From Rhodocollybia butyracea (taxonomy: Eukaryota > Basidiomycota > Agaricomycetes > Agaricales > Omphalotaceae): a stretch of 64,000 nucleotides of DNA. Each line of letters starts with the position of its first letter. Position 1 is the stretch's first letter. The notes beneath the pieces were generated by a model. That model was not told the origin of the DNA. It saw nothing but the letters and a program-made list of their open reading frames with translations, and did no database searches. A program made the translations under genes and the position numbers. Where the stretch lies: NCBI GenBank assembly GCA_015501585.1, contig JADNRY010000140.1:62001-126000 (forward strand). The letters run 5' to 3'. Below are positions 1-10,203 of the stretch, piece after piece.

Positions 1-1418
1 CAGTAAGTTTCTGGTTCTCCCTCAGTCTAGAACACCAAATATCTTGCATGAGAGCCTTTCAGCTTTTTTCAGATGCCTTTTGTCAAGTACTTGAGGTATT
101 TGGGAGGCATGAGACGGAAGTGTAAGGCAAGTGCTGGAAATGATCGACACGTTTCTCCTGGACGAACCAACACAAATTTCAAAAAGAAAAAAATAGCTCG
201 TTATTCATGGAAAGTCAACGAAGATTTCTAGCTACTTCATAAGGTTGTACGATGAGTTTGGAAACACTATGAATCGAGAATAATGGCCAAGTCCAAAGAA
301 GCACGTGATTTAAATCCGACCCGCTAAAACAGCCGGATTAAGTTCCAGTCCCTCTGCGAGGTGTGATTTCACATCACAACTCTACAGCAGGGACTGGTTC
401 GAGTCTATGAAGAGACGACAAGTCGAGTGCCAGTTCGGAGTAGTTTTCTCTAAATTTGAGTTTCTCTTGTAAATGGTGACGATGAAAGGTGTTCGTCAAG
501 GAGTATCTCGAGGGACGAATTTGTTGACAGAAGGACCAATGGCGGGATACGATGCTCTCTAGGTTATCGTCGAAAGAAAAAGCACAACGTTTCGCGTCCC
601 TGTTCCGACAGCGTTACAAAGATACAGCCGCTGCAACGGCAGGTTTCGAAAACTCGAAGGACATGGAGTTGTCGTTGACAAAAAAGCTAGTAGCATCTTG
701 GCCTCTGGCACTTCCTCCGGTATTTCACCAGAACGCACTTTCGAACTAGCGATGTTTTGTCCAATCCACCCACCAGCCAAAAAAAAGCTTCGGTAAGACA
801 TCGAAACAAAATCATGGACGTCTCTACTAAGACTTGTAACCCAAACCGCCACCTGGATCATAGTTTTTCGTCTGGAGAAGCTATGTCTTTGTGAAAACGA
901 CGGAATGTCCATTGCATGCCAGGTCCAAGGAACAGAACACAAGTAGAAGTAGCGCACTGAAATTCGGCCGATATATCAAACTTCAATGGCCTGGTCCTGG
1001 ACAATGAGACACAGGCGAGGAAAACTAAATGCTATAGCTTTTTGAGCATAAGAGATCTTGGCAGTGAATGCCAAACACACACCTATAACCGCCTACAAAT
1101 TCGGTAAAGCGAAGCTGGCGCCGTCAAAAAAGTCAATTCAACATCAAGCTCGGTTCTCTTGCTCTGAATTTCACCAGCGTTTCGTGAATAGAAAATAAGC
1201 TTGGGTGCACATACAGTGCAAAAGGTCATCAACCTCGTGAGAGCGGGAAGAGAAAATATCATTTGTCGAAGCGCCGAACAGCTTACTCAGTGTGACTGGA
1301 GTGGTACCCCTGCGGTACTCATGTCCCAATTTGGCAGCGATTGGGCATAGCACCGCGAAGGTACTTCCTGCCGTTTCGGCTTACGGACCATTTTGGAAAG
1401 CTAACGATCGGCAACAGG
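1..1418. other. No gene recognised
   Basis: Several reading frames of 60-130 codons occur here on both strands, but none has a recognisable domain, a convincing intron pattern or biased composition. The right end is the upstream region of the methyltransferase gene. Nothing repeat-like was seen. Confidence 0.5.
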
Positions 1419-1426
1419 TATAAAAG
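1419..1426 (+). promoter_or_regulatory. TATA box of the methyltransferase gene
   Basis: TATAAAAG lies 59 bp before the start codon at 1485, a normal spacing for a fungal TATA box. It is the only such motif close to this gene. Confidence 0.55.
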
Positions 1427-1484
1427 CCCGTAAGTTGCTCAACGGTTTTCATTCCCTTCCTCAACTAGCTAAGTATCTCAAACA

Positions 1485-2378
1485 ATGTTCAACGCTCACC
1501 AACATCATCATCACAGTCCTCACGACCATGGTCACGATTCAAATGTCGAGGCTAACAGGACGCATTTCGACGAATCTGCGGCAAAGTACGAAGACGACCC
1601 CGTCTTCATCGAATTTGCCGAAAAGTCAGCTAGTTTTCCTAGCCTACACAATTACTGGTTTAATCTGACATTAATACTTACAGGGTTGGCATCGCCATCC
1701 GCGAGGTATATCCATTTGATCCAAACAGCACGACCGCTCTTGATTTCGCGTGTGGTACCGGTATGTTTGGAAGCCGATTCGCGCAGTGTATCTTATGCCT
1801 TATGATCACCTCGTAGGGCTTACCACCCGCTCCTACGCTCCCTATGTTAAGTCCGTACTTGGAGTTGACATCAGCCAGAAAATGCTGGACAAATTTATGA
1901 AGCAGGCTGAAGAGAAAGGCTTCGCCGACAAGGTGACATGTGTATGCACTGAACTCAAAGGTGCTGAAGGTGAACTCGACGGTCTCAAATTCGACATCAT
2001 CACCGTAAGTTGGTTTTCCTGGGTTGATACACTTATTGAGGCTTTGATTTCCAGTGTTCTATGGCCTATCATCACTTCCACTCTATCAAGGACATTACTA
2101 CCATACTTTGCAACTACCTTAAACCCAACGGAATGTTGCTCGTGATCGATATCGAAGCCCCCGAGGTCGAAGCCGGGTCGGAGAATCCAATCTTTGAGAA
2201 GATGAAGGACCATGACTCCGTAGCTCACAAGCATGGATTTGGTGTTGAGGAGATGAAGACAGTGTTCGAAGGCGCAGGACTTGTTTCCTTTGATATGAAA
2301 CATGTCACTCATGCCAGTCTTGTCGGAAAATTCGACTTTGATGCGTTTTTAGCTAAAGGAGTCAAACCCGCCAATTAA
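1485..2378 (+). CDS. SAM-dependent class I methyltransferase
   Basis: Four exons can be placed: 1485-1624, 1684-1760, 1817-2004 and 2055-2378. They join in frame to 242 residues, with introns of 59, 56 and 50 bp and GT-AG borders. The N-terminus is histidine-rich (HQHHHHSPHDHGHD). Motif I of class I SAM methyltransferases, LDFACGTGLTTR, spans the second intron and is followed by the acidic motif GVDISQKM. After the third intron come a motif IV-like segment and motif V (LLVIDIEAPE). Such proteins move a methyl group from S-adenosylmethionine to a small molecule or protein; the substrate cannot be told. Length fits the small UbiE/type-11-like group. No neighbour suggests a pathway. The call of methyltransferase is firm, the subfamily is not. 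Confidence 0.9.
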
Positions 2379-2488
2379 GCAATGTACTTATCTTTGAATT
2401 CATGTACATATGCAACTACCTCTTGCAGATACTAATTATTCAAAAACCTGTTGCAAACCTATTGCAAACTCAGCTTTGATATTCCCTG

Positions 2489-4120
2489 TCATACTTGTAC
2501 TCCATTCGTTCCAGCGACAACCACTCTCAAGCCCTCCGCATCCAAATTCCGTAGTGGTTGGTAAACCTCTGCGTCAACCTCTCGCCAAGAAAATGTGAGA
2601 ACGACAGATCGTATACAGGCTTTGCCTATTGACAACATAGATGCAGACAGGTCTGAGCCAGGCTTAAACCAGCGCGATTCAACCATACTAATAAAAGTAA
2701 GATCATCAAATGGCACTTGGCGTTTGGAAAGTAGACGAAGACAGTGTAGTTTGGGAGCGAGCGGGATGGACGTGGATTGGTCTCGTAGGCTTGACATGAG
2801 ATGTGAAGTGATTGGACTCTGTAAAGAGTCCGGCGCGTAACGGCTGTTGCTGTCATCGATTTCGAGATAAGATATGGACGGCATGACTCGAAGCGCTGCA
2901 CACAGATTCACATCCGAGACATAGAGGCCACAGAGGGTGAATGTAGTAACCATACAGGATGAAGTGGTTATAAAGGAAATCAAACTATCTGTTGTGTAGG
3001 TCCTTCGTACGTGACCTCCGTTTACCACAAGCTCATTCAAGGAAGGAAATTGGAGGGAAGAGAACACCATGTCCAAGCGTGATTCAGTGAATGATTCCTC
3101 GACAGCAAGAAAAGTGATGTTATGCCATTTTCCCTGCGGCATTATATCTGCTTCACCATAGAGCTCAAGTGAAAGAGATTTCAGAGATGGGTAGCGGTGC
3201 AGAATGTCAGCCAATTCTGTTGGCGATACTGAATCAACATCCATCGAAATATAGAGAGCATTTAGTTCATTGAAAGAGACTCTGGGTGGAAGTTCGTCAA
3301 TAGTGGCAAGCGTATGGAGTCTCGGGGTATGCTCGAAAAGCTCCAAGTCACCGTTATCTGGGACTAAATCGTCAATCGTGATATCCAGATCTAGAAGCAA
3401 AGGAAAGTGCAGTTGGGAGGGCAACTGGTAGAGTGTCAATGACTCTTCTCCCCAGAATTTGAAGGTTTTCCAACGGTGGGCATGCTGGAGAAGGAGATCC
3501 AAGAAAGGTAACGGCAACTCCTCCTTGGGAACGTAACATTCGATTGACAATGAGAGCCTCAATGGCCACTCAGCCGATCTCTCCAAATATAGAGCGACCA
3601 TGAACCTAAACTCGTCCAGTTTCCCATCCAAATTGTGTATCTCCACGGTCAAATTTGCCCACAAACTGGGCGACGACAGTGCAAGTTTACGCCAACGAGA
3701 ACATACGGAGCTGACTACCATCGCAGGGAGATAAGTGATGCAAGGAGACGTATATGAACTCTTCGGGGCATAGCCATAGAGATTATTACTATCACAGACG
3801 TGCTGGAGGATACATAATAAAACCTCGTTAGGCAGCTTCCGTATCAGTGACAGCAAAGAGCATAGCCTGGCTCTCTGGGCCTTGAGTTGCTGTTTTTGTT
3901 CTTCAATAACCAGAATTTGGTCATGAAGGCGTGCAATTTCGGTATCATGATCCTCGATGTCTTTATCTGCGAGAGCCAGCATCTGCTTAATTTCTTCTGC
4001 TCGTTCTGGGGGAATGACGAATGGACCAAAATCGGAACGAAGATCATTTTCTATTTTGGATATTTCTGCGGAGCTGAGGTTCACGTGTATTTGCGGAGAT
4101 CTTGCGCAAAGCGAGGTCAT
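2489..4120 (-). CDS. Coiled-coil/F-box-like protein, array copy 1
   Basis: This is a single-exon frame of 543 residues. The ATG at 4120 is chosen because the start MTSLCAR is shared by the paralogues; the frame itself stays open to 4198. Order: a short Cys-containing N-terminus (here CARS, so the second Cys of the family's CARC is lost), a conserved block ending DKDIEDHD, a Glu/Gln/Lys-rich coiled coil at about residues 50-85, an F-box-like motif (RKLPNEVLLCIL, then VSSVCSRWRKLALSSPSLWANL) at about 90-175, and a Leu-rich C-terminal half resembling degenerate leucine-rich repeats. F-box proteins usually tether substrates to SCF ubiquitin ligases, but that role is only inferred. It is the leftmost member of the array. 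The 3' end GTNGVQV is shared with the other copies. Confidence 0.85.
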   Translation of the reverse strand: MTSLCARSPQIHVNLSSAEISKIENDLRSDFGPFVIPPERAEEIKQMLALADKDIEDHDTEIARLHDQILVIEEQKQQLKAQRARLCSLLSLIRKLPNEVLLCILQHVCDSNNLYGYAPKSSYTSPCITYLPAMVVSSVCSRWRKLALSSPSLWANLTVEIHNLDGKLDEFRFMVALYLERSAEWPLRLSLSIECYVPKEELPLPFLDLLLQHAHRWKTFKFWGEESLTLYQLPSQLHFPLLLDLDITIDDLVPDNGDLELFEHTPRLHTLATIDELPPRVSFNELNALYISMDVDSVSPTELADILHRYPSLKSLSLELYGEADIMPQGKWHNITFLAVEESFTESRLDMVFSSLQFPSLNELVVNGGHVRRTYTTDSLISFITTSSCMVTTFTLCGLYVSDVNLCAALRVMPSISYLEIDDSNSRYAPDSLQSPITSHLMSSLRDQSTSIPLAPKLHCLRLLSKRQVPFDDLTFISMVESRWFKPGSDLSASMLSIGKACIRSVVLTFSWREVDAEVYQPLRNLDAEGLRVVVAGTNGVQV

Positions 4121-4181
4121 CTGGATGTGGATGAAAGAAAGAGTAACCGTTTTTCGGTTTAAGTAATCATTGCACTTTAAT

Positions 4182-4189
4182 AAGCGCCC
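4182..4189 (-). promoter_or_regulatory. Shared array motif AAGCGCCC (copy 1)
   Basis: The motif sits 62 bp before the start codon at 4120 and recurs at similar distances before most array members. Confidence 0.4.
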
Positions 4190-4362
4190 AATCCCCAACC
4201 AACGTCCCAGAATTAGCGAACAGGAACTGCGATTGTAGTCAAGAACTTTACAATTCGAAACAAGTAGGTACCTATTATAGTCTATTGGCTGGACTTTGAC
4301 TAAGGAAATTTACGCGCGCGATACCAGATCACAGAATACGCTGATATAAGTACACGGATTAT

Positions 4363-6003
4363 TTATACCTGCACTCCATTTGTTCCAGCGACTACCACTC
4401 TCAACCCCTCTGCATCCAGATTCCGTAGCGGTTGGTATACCTCTGCGTCAACTTCTCGCCAAGAAATTTTGAGAACAACGGACCGTATACAAGTTTTGCC
4501 CACTGAAAACATAGCCGCATCCAAATCTGAGCCGGGCTTGATCCAGCGCGATTCAACCATGCTTATAAAAGCGGCATCATCGAATGACTCCTCGTGTTCG
4601 GAAATTAGATGAAGACTCTGTAGTTTAGGAGCGAGCGAGACGGAAGTGGATCGGTGTTGAAGGCTCTGCATGAAATGCGACGTGATTGGACTCTGCCAGT
4701 AATACCCAGCTCGATCGTTGATCTCTAGATGGAGTATAGAAGGCATGACTTGAAGTAGTGTAATAAGTTCTGAATCTGAGATAGAGAGACCATGGAGGGT
4801 GAATGTAGTGATCATACAGGATGAATTGGTTATAAAGGAGATAATGGTATCTGCTGGGTGGATGTCACCTTCTACCACAAGCTCTTTCAAGGAAGGAAAG
4901 CGGAGGGAAGAGAGCACCATTTCCGTGCATGATCCAGCGAATGAACCGAATCGCGGAAAGTGTTCTCTAATACTAATAGCAAGAGAAGTAATGTTATGCC
5001 ATGTGCCCTGCTCCATTGGTTCCCAGACCTCTTGATCGAGACGCTTGAGCGCAAGCGAAAGAGATTTCAGAGAAGAACAGCTGTTCAGGACGTCTGCCAA
5101 TTCCGTTGGCGATGATAACCTCATGTTTATAAGATAATGGAGGGATTCTAGTTGATTGAAAGGGGCTTTGAGTGGAGGTGCACCGTTAGTGGCAAGTGCG
5201 CAGAGTCTCGGGGCATGCTCGAAAAGATCCAAGGCACTGCTCTCTTTGTCTGAAAAGCGCCTGACATCCAGCTCTAGAAGTGAAGGGAAGTGCAGTTGGG
5301 AGGGCATATTGGAGAATGACAATGGTTGGTGTACCCGGTATGTGAAGCTTTCCCAACGGTGGACGTGCGGGAGAAGGAGATCCAAACAAGGGTACTCTTC
5401 GTCGGAATCGGGATCCTCTTCTTCATGATCAAAATTGAATGAGAGCCTCAATGGCCACTCACCCGATCTCTCCAAATATAAAGCAACCATGGAACTAAGC
5501 TCGTCCGATTCCCCATAACAACTGACAGCCAAGTTTGCCCACAAACTGGGTGATGACAGTGCAAGTTGACGCCAGCGAGAGCATACGGAGCTGACTGCCA
5601 TCGCAGGGAAATATTCATAAGTGATGGCAGAAAATCTAGGTGGTGCATAGAACAGACGGTTTGTCTCACACGCTTGGAAGATACGAAATAAGATTTCGTT
5701 TGGCAGCTTTCGCATTGGCCCGGACAACAAAGAGCATAGCTTGGCTCTCTGTGCCTTGAGCCGCTGTTTTTGTTCTTCAATTATCATGATTTGGTTGTGA
5801 AGGTGTGCAATTTCGGAATCATGATCTTCAATGTCTTTATCTGCGAGAGCCACCATCTGTTTAACCTCTTCTGCTCGTTCTGGGGGAATGACGAATGGAC
5901 CAAACTCGGAGTGAAGATCATTTTCTATTTTGGATATTTCTGCAGAGCTGAGGTTTACACGTATCTGCAGAGTTCTTGAGCATCTCGCGCAAAGTGAGGT
6001 CAT
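4363..6003 (-). CDS. Coiled-coil/F-box-like protein, array copy 2
   Basis: An intact single-exon frame of 546 residues starts at the family MTSLCARC (ATG at 6003; an upstream in-frame ATG lies at 6012). The CxxC near the N-terminus, the coiled coil (EIAHLHNQIMIIEEQKQRL) and the F-box-like segment (RKLPNEILFRIF, VSSVCSRWRQLALSSPSLW) precede the Leu-rich C-terminal half. It is a tandem paralogue of copy 1. The LTR retrotransposon at 6035 is inserted only 31 bp before the ATG, so the ordinary upstream region, including the AAGCGCCC motif, now lies 4.2 kb away at about 10204-10260. Expression may therefore depend on the LTR. Function is inferred only from the F-box-like motif. Confidence 0.85.
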   Translation of the reverse strand: MTSLCARCSRTLQIRVNLSSAEISKIENDLHSEFGPFVIPPERAEEVKQMVALADKDIEDHDSEIAHLHNQIMIIEEQKQRLKAQRAKLCSLLSGPMRKLPNEILFRIFQACETNRLFYAPPRFSAITYEYFPAMAVSSVCSRWRQLALSSPSLWANLAVSCYGESDELSSMVALYLERSGEWPLRLSFNFDHEEEDPDSDEEYPCLDLLLPHVHRWESFTYRVHQPLSFSNMPSQLHFPSLLELDVRRFSDKESSALDLFEHAPRLCALATNGAPPLKAPFNQLESLHYLINMRLSSPTELADVLNSCSSLKSLSLALKRLDQEVWEPMEQGTWHNITSLAISIREHFPRFGSFAGSCTEMVLSSLRFPSLKELVVEGDIHPADTIISFITNSSCMITTFTLHGLSISDSELITLLQVMPSILHLEINDRAGYYWQSPITSHFMQSLQHRSTSVSLAPKLQSLHLISEHEESFDDAAFISMVESRWIKPGSDLDAAMFSVGKTCIRSVVLKISWREVDAEVYQPLRNLDAEGLRVVVAGTNGVQV

Positions 6004-6034
6004 AGTGTGCAAGATGTGTGCAAGAGAGAATCTG

Positions 6035-6326
6035 TGTAACGGAGTCGTGACTTGTTACTTTGGTCACTAACACTTTCCTTAATTGTTTTGTTTACTCATC
6101 GAACTTTAGTAGATAATTCGCTCTTTACTTACTCGTTTCGTATTTATATAATATCTACTTATAGTAATAGGTCTCAAGAAAGGTATATAAGGTAGAGTAC
6201 TTTGCTGTAGGTAGATAGGTCCTGGTGAATCGAAATCCCCCCGGTTTACAACGGTTCTCTCGAGACCACCTCTTCTCTCACACTTCCCGTGTTGCGCTAC
6301 GGTGACTCTGTCACTCTAGCGTTACA
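6035..6326 (+). repeat. Left LTR of the gag-only element
   Basis: It is 292 bp, begins TGTAACGG and ends CGTTACA, and contains a TATATAAG-like stretch near 6183. It matches 9906-10198 throughout except for one T. Confidence 0.93.
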
Positions 6327-6435
6327 TATTTTGAACCCCCAACAACCGCGCTTTTCTTCATCGTCCTCGACGGCCAACTCTTCGTCTGATCAACGCGGAT
6401 TCCGACCTGGACAACAAAAAACTCACTTCTTTACC

Positions 6436-8814
6436 ATGTCGAACTATTTGACAAACCAAAACCGCGACACTAGTCGCTACAATCTCCGAAGTGGCCCTGA
6501 TCGATACCAGAGACGGGAACTTACCACTGTTCGAGATGATGATCAGACTGTTGAACACAGACTGAGTCCCCGAGTGGGAGATGAATCTGCCTCGAGCTCT
6601 GAGGGAGATGGCGCTGCTGCTTTGAAACGCAGTCAGCAGAACTCTGTTGAGGATGTTAACCACAACCTCATTGATGACGAGGGGAACCCAAACGAATGGG
6701 TGACCGTCCGATATGGCTCTCGTCGAAGGGCAATTAGTCTAGACAGCTGTGGAAATAATATTAGTAAATTTCCTTCGCGCCCTGTGATAGATTTGAAACG
6801 CGTTAGTAGACAGGGTCGGGCCAAGAAACCCGCACCATTGTCAGTTGCTCAAGGAGTTATTCGGGAAGCCGAGAGTAGGCATCCTCAATCTCACCGTATC
6901 GGCCTTCATAGACGTATGGACGCCATTGAGCAGAACACTGCTGCCGACATCCGGAGCAGTGAGGAATCGGTTTCCCCAGTGAAAAAACTCTTCATTCACA
7001 AGGGACCTGACCCGAGTAATTTTGAAGTGGCGGACATCTCTGATGATGGCCACAACCTCGATGTTTACAAGGCTTTCCGTGACATTCCGAAAGGAGAAAA
7101 CGAGCCTGGAATAAATAAAATCAGGCCAAAGAAAGTAAAGAAACGGCTGAAACACCGCGCCGGCTCAGAAGCCTTGACGGATTTAGTTGAAGCTCACATA
7201 AGAAATATTGTCGAGCACAGGCCGAGAAAGCCATGTAATAAATATTCGGTTCCGAATATTGAGCGTGTTGTGCGCCCTAACGAGCTTCTAGCTCCAACAA
7301 ATCAGTTATCAAAATTACTGACTCTGGCCAAGGGCAAAAGGCAAGCCGGGAAGCAAAAGAACAAGGGTCGAGGCTATCCTTCCGACTCCTCTTCTGACTC
7401 TTCCAGCTCTGATTTGAGCTCTTCGTCAACGTCAGATTCAGATTCCGACACTTCGAGTTCGGACAGCACCGATTCGGGATATAGACGCCGTGACAAGCGC
7501 CGGCGGAAACATCACAAGAGAAAGAGCAGGATGTTGCTCAAGCCCGATCCCCCCGAGTTATATGACGGCTCTGTGGAAATTCGAGCGTTCATTAAGTTTG
7601 TGACTGAAGGAACGGCATATGTACGTGATGGGCGTGTCCCTAAAAATCGCCGTGTAATGAAATTGTCGAAGTACCTAACGGGAAAGGCATATCAGTTTTA
7701 TTTGACTATGATTGCAGACTCTCCGTTTGACTGGAGATTGAACGAATTCTTTACTGGATTGTACCGCATGGATCAACGTCGTAAACTCAAACGAGCTTCC
7801 CAGGATGATAAGTCGGTTCGAGACTTTCTTGCTGAATTGAATGACCTATTTGACACTGTTGGCATTCTCGATGAACGAGAGAGGGTCCACAAATTGTGGT
7901 CAAGCCTAAATGGAGATATTCAAAAAGGGCTCTGGAGGCAAAAGCTGAACCCAGAAATTTCAACCTACAGAGACGTTGCCATAGCCGCAGAACTCGTTGA
8001 AATTATTGAACATGCCTTGGACAGTAGTGATTACTCGACGGAGCAGGAAAATGGCCCATCCGAGTCTAACTCAGAACGTGATGACTCCCGCCAAAATTGG
8101 CATTCTAAGAATGAATCCTCGTGTGGTGATTCCGAGTCTAACTCAGAACCCGAGGACTCCCACCAACGTCGGCATTTCGAGAGTGAATCCTCGCACAGTG
8201 ATTCCGGATCTGAAGGCAATAGCTTCGGCTCAAATCAGTCTGTTGCCGAGGAAGCTTTGAATGGATTTTCGAGTAGTGGGTTCGAGTCTGAAGGCAACGA
8301 CTCTGGACATTACCAGTACTCTGACGGTGAATTCAGTGGCAATGAATCAAGTCAGCACGAACACGAGAACAGATCAGATAGTTCTGCTCACCAACAGAAC
8401 TCCATACATGGACATTACAAGAATGGACCGGAATTGCATGGGAGACGCTCTATACGTCGAAATCAGCGACGTAAGCTTTCAGAAAAAGAAAGAAATGAAT
8501 ACCTTGCGACTGGTCGGTGTTTCCGATGCGGCGAGTATGGACATATAAGCCGCCACTGCCCCGATAGGCAACCAGTGCGCCGTAATATTTATACCTCTTC
8601 TGACATTGAAGATGGAGATCAAATTTCCGAACTTGACTTTGGGATGGTGAGTTTTGGCCTCCCCAGTTTAGATACAGATTTTGAAGTGAACAGCCGACCT
8701 CCGGCGAATCGTCGTAGAGACTCACATCTTTGCCCGAACTTTGTCAGTAGGGCCAACATAGTGAATGCCTATCGATGGGAGAGTCTGGATGTCCCACTCG
8801 GTTCACGAAAATGA
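6436..8814 (+). CDS. Retrotransposon Gag polyprotein with CCHC zinc knuckle
   Basis: The first ATG of the long frame is at 6436 and gives 792 residues; the frame is open upstream into the LTR without an ATG. The N-terminal half is charged and low in complexity, with a Ser/Asp-rich run at about residues 315-350. The middle (about 375-520, from PELYDGSVEIRAFIKF to DVAIAAELVEIIEHA) resembles the retrotransposon gag capsid domain. A Ser/Glu/Asp-rich linker follows with three repeats of a unit near SESNSE. A CX2CX4HX4C zinc knuckle (CFRCGEYGHISRHC) starts at 8518. Gag packages element RNA into particles. No aspartic protease DSG/DTG motif follows in frame. Confidence 0.9.
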   Translation: MSNYLTNQNRDTSRYNLRSGPDRYQRRELTTVRDDDQTVEHRLSPRVGDESASSSEGDGAAALKRSQQNSVEDVNHNLIDDEGNPNEWVTVRYGSRRRAISLDSCGNNISKFPSRPVIDLKRVSRQGRAKKPAPLSVAQGVIREAESRHPQSHRIGLHRRMDAIEQNTAADIRSSEESVSPVKKLFIHKGPDPSNFEVADISDDGHNLDVYKAFRDIPKGENEPGINKIRPKKVKKRLKHRAGSEALTDLVEAHIRNIVEHRPRKPCNKYSVPNIERVVRPNELLAPTNQLSKLLTLAKGKRQAGKQKNKGRGYPSDSSSDSSSSDLSSSSTSDSDSDTSSSDSTDSGYRRRDKRRRKHHKRKSRMLLKPDPPELYDGSVEIRAFIKFVTEGTAYVRDGRVPKNRRVMKLSKYLTGKAYQFYLTMIADSPFDWRLNEFFTGLYRMDQRRKLKRASQDDKSVRDFLAELNDLFDTVGILDERERVHKLWSSLNGDIQKGLWRQKLNPEISTYRDVAIAAELVEIIEHALDSSDYSTEQENGPSESNSERDDSRQNWHSKNESSCGDSESNSEPEDSHQRRHFESESSHSDSGSEGNSFGSNQSVAEEALNGFSSSGFESEGNDSGHYQYSDGEFSGNESSQHEHENRSDSSAHQQNSIHGHYKNGPELHGRRSIRRNQRRKLSEKERNEYLATGRCFRCGEYGHISRHCPDRQPVRRNIYTSSDIEDGDQISELDFGMVSFGLPSLDTDFEVNSRPPANRRRDSHLCPNFVSRANIVNAYRWESLDVPLGSRK

Positions 8815-9042
8815 AATCTGCACACCGGTGCGAGTTTAGCATTGCAAATGTTGCGAGTACCAAGAAGACTCGCCGAAAGAAGAAGAAAAATTCCATTTTG
8901 CACGATTCCCGTGAAAAACGAAAGGAGGGCGGGAGTACAGATATTACTCTACCCTGTCCAGATGCTCGAACACAAACATTACGAGTAACTGAAATGATGA
9001 ATGGAGGGCGGGTCCATCCTCGACCTAGGAAAATTGAAAGAC

Positions 9043-9852
9043 TAACGAAAAAAACGTGATAAATTCATTTCTACTATTCAGATTCCTCTCCCCTGGCTTC
9101 AACAATCCCGAAACGGCAAGATCCTCATTTCTTCTCCCATCGGACACACACATTTCATATCCCTTCCCGACGTTCATGCTTGCATTAAATTCGACCGCAT
9201 TCTACGAAGAAAGAATGTCGACTTACGCTCGGTTGATATCCCTGCAATCTACCCATTCTTTGCTGAGCAAGTCAATCACGACCCATTTATTCGACCCCAC
9301 GGACTTGCCACCTTTGATCTCAACACTGGAGAAGTATTTGCAGGGACGCGAATCATCGATTGGCAGCGCTTTGAGCGCATCGTGCATAGAAATGGTGTGC
9401 AAATTGATGGATTGACTACAGACAATCATAACCTACATGAAGGATTGAAGGGAAAATCGAGAAAGGAAAGGAAGAGAGGGCGGAAGGGACAGAAGGATAG
9501 GCACCAGAAGATTGGTTTGAAGTGCCATAGAGCTTCCGGCGGTCCTCGAATTCTTTCACCAGCATCCGGCGTTGCCCCGACTGGTTTGACCGGAGGTCAT
9601 CCCGCTGATACCTCACCAACTCGCAAAAATCCACACTCCCCTCACTCATGCCTCAATGCCTCGCTGAACATCTCTTGTTGCCGCTCTACTGCGCCGGCTA
9701 CACATATTCTTCCTCTGAATCCCCTTCCCGATGCACTGAAACCCGAAACGCAGTCCAGTGACTGTTTAGAAACTGATTTTACGCGTTCTGTTGATGATAG
9801 TCAGTACCATCATGGGAAAAGAAACTCACGCCGACGATATTCCGTGGTGTGA
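9043..9852 (+). CDS. Unassigned open frame in the 3' part of the gag-only element
   Basis: This frame is open for about 270 codons after a TAA at 9040-9042. It lacks an early ATG and is preceded by a good 3' splice site (CTAAC branch-like motif, then TACTATTCAG, near 9082). It may therefore be a spliced downstream exon of the element. The first part (QIPLPWLQQS ... FDLNTGEVF) looks like ordinary protein; the second part is basic and low in complexity. I recognise no protease, polymerase or integrase motif. It could be a degraded pol segment or an element-specific accessory protein. Confidence 0.35.
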
Positions 9853-9905
9853 TGCGTTAGACGAAGAAGAGAGATCCTCAGTCGTGATGGATCTCTGGAG
9901 GGCGT

Positions 9906-10198
9906 ATGTAACGGAGTCGTGACTTGTTACTTTGGTCACTAACACTTTCCTTAATTGTTTTGTTTACTCATCGAACTTTAGTAGATAATTCGCTCTTTAC
10001 TTACTCGTTTCGTATTTATATAATATCTACTTATAGTAATAGGTCTCAAGAAAGGTATATAAGGTAGAGTACTTTGCTGTAGGTAGATAGGTCCTGGTGA
10101 ATCGAAATCCCCCCGGTTTACAACGGTTCTCTCGAGACCACCTCTTCTCTCACACTTCCCGTGTTGCGCTACGGTGACTCTGTCACTCTAGCGTTACA
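9906..10198 (+). repeat. Right LTR of the gag-only element
   Basis: It is 293 bp and matches the left LTR apart from one additional T in a T-run near 9957-9961. The target duplication ATCTG follows directly. Confidence 0.93.
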
Positions 10199-10203
10199 AT
10201 CTG

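Larger units (their letters stand above)
6035..10198 (+). mobile_element. LTR retrotransposon, gag-only (Ty3/gypsy-like, non-autonomous)
   Basis: Two LTRs (6035-6326 and 9906-10198) with TG..CA ends (TGTAACG / CGTTACA) are flanked by the 5-bp target duplication ATCTG (6030-6034 and 10199-10203). The LTRs appear to differ only by one T in a T-run (T4 versus T5), so the insertion is young. The 3.6 kb interior codes for a gag protein with a zinc knuckle, but I find no reverse transcriptase, RNase H or integrase. It should therefore depend on another element's enzymes. It lies in the 5' leader of F-box copy 2. Confidence 0.93.

Noticed and set aside
559..957. A 132-codon minus-strand frame near the left end
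   Set aside because: No domain, no repeats of codon bias, no homologous look; treated as chance.
6289..6435. Extension of the gag frame into the LTR
   Set aside because: The extension begins with GTG inside the LTR; the first ATG at 6436 has a good context and is the normal start.
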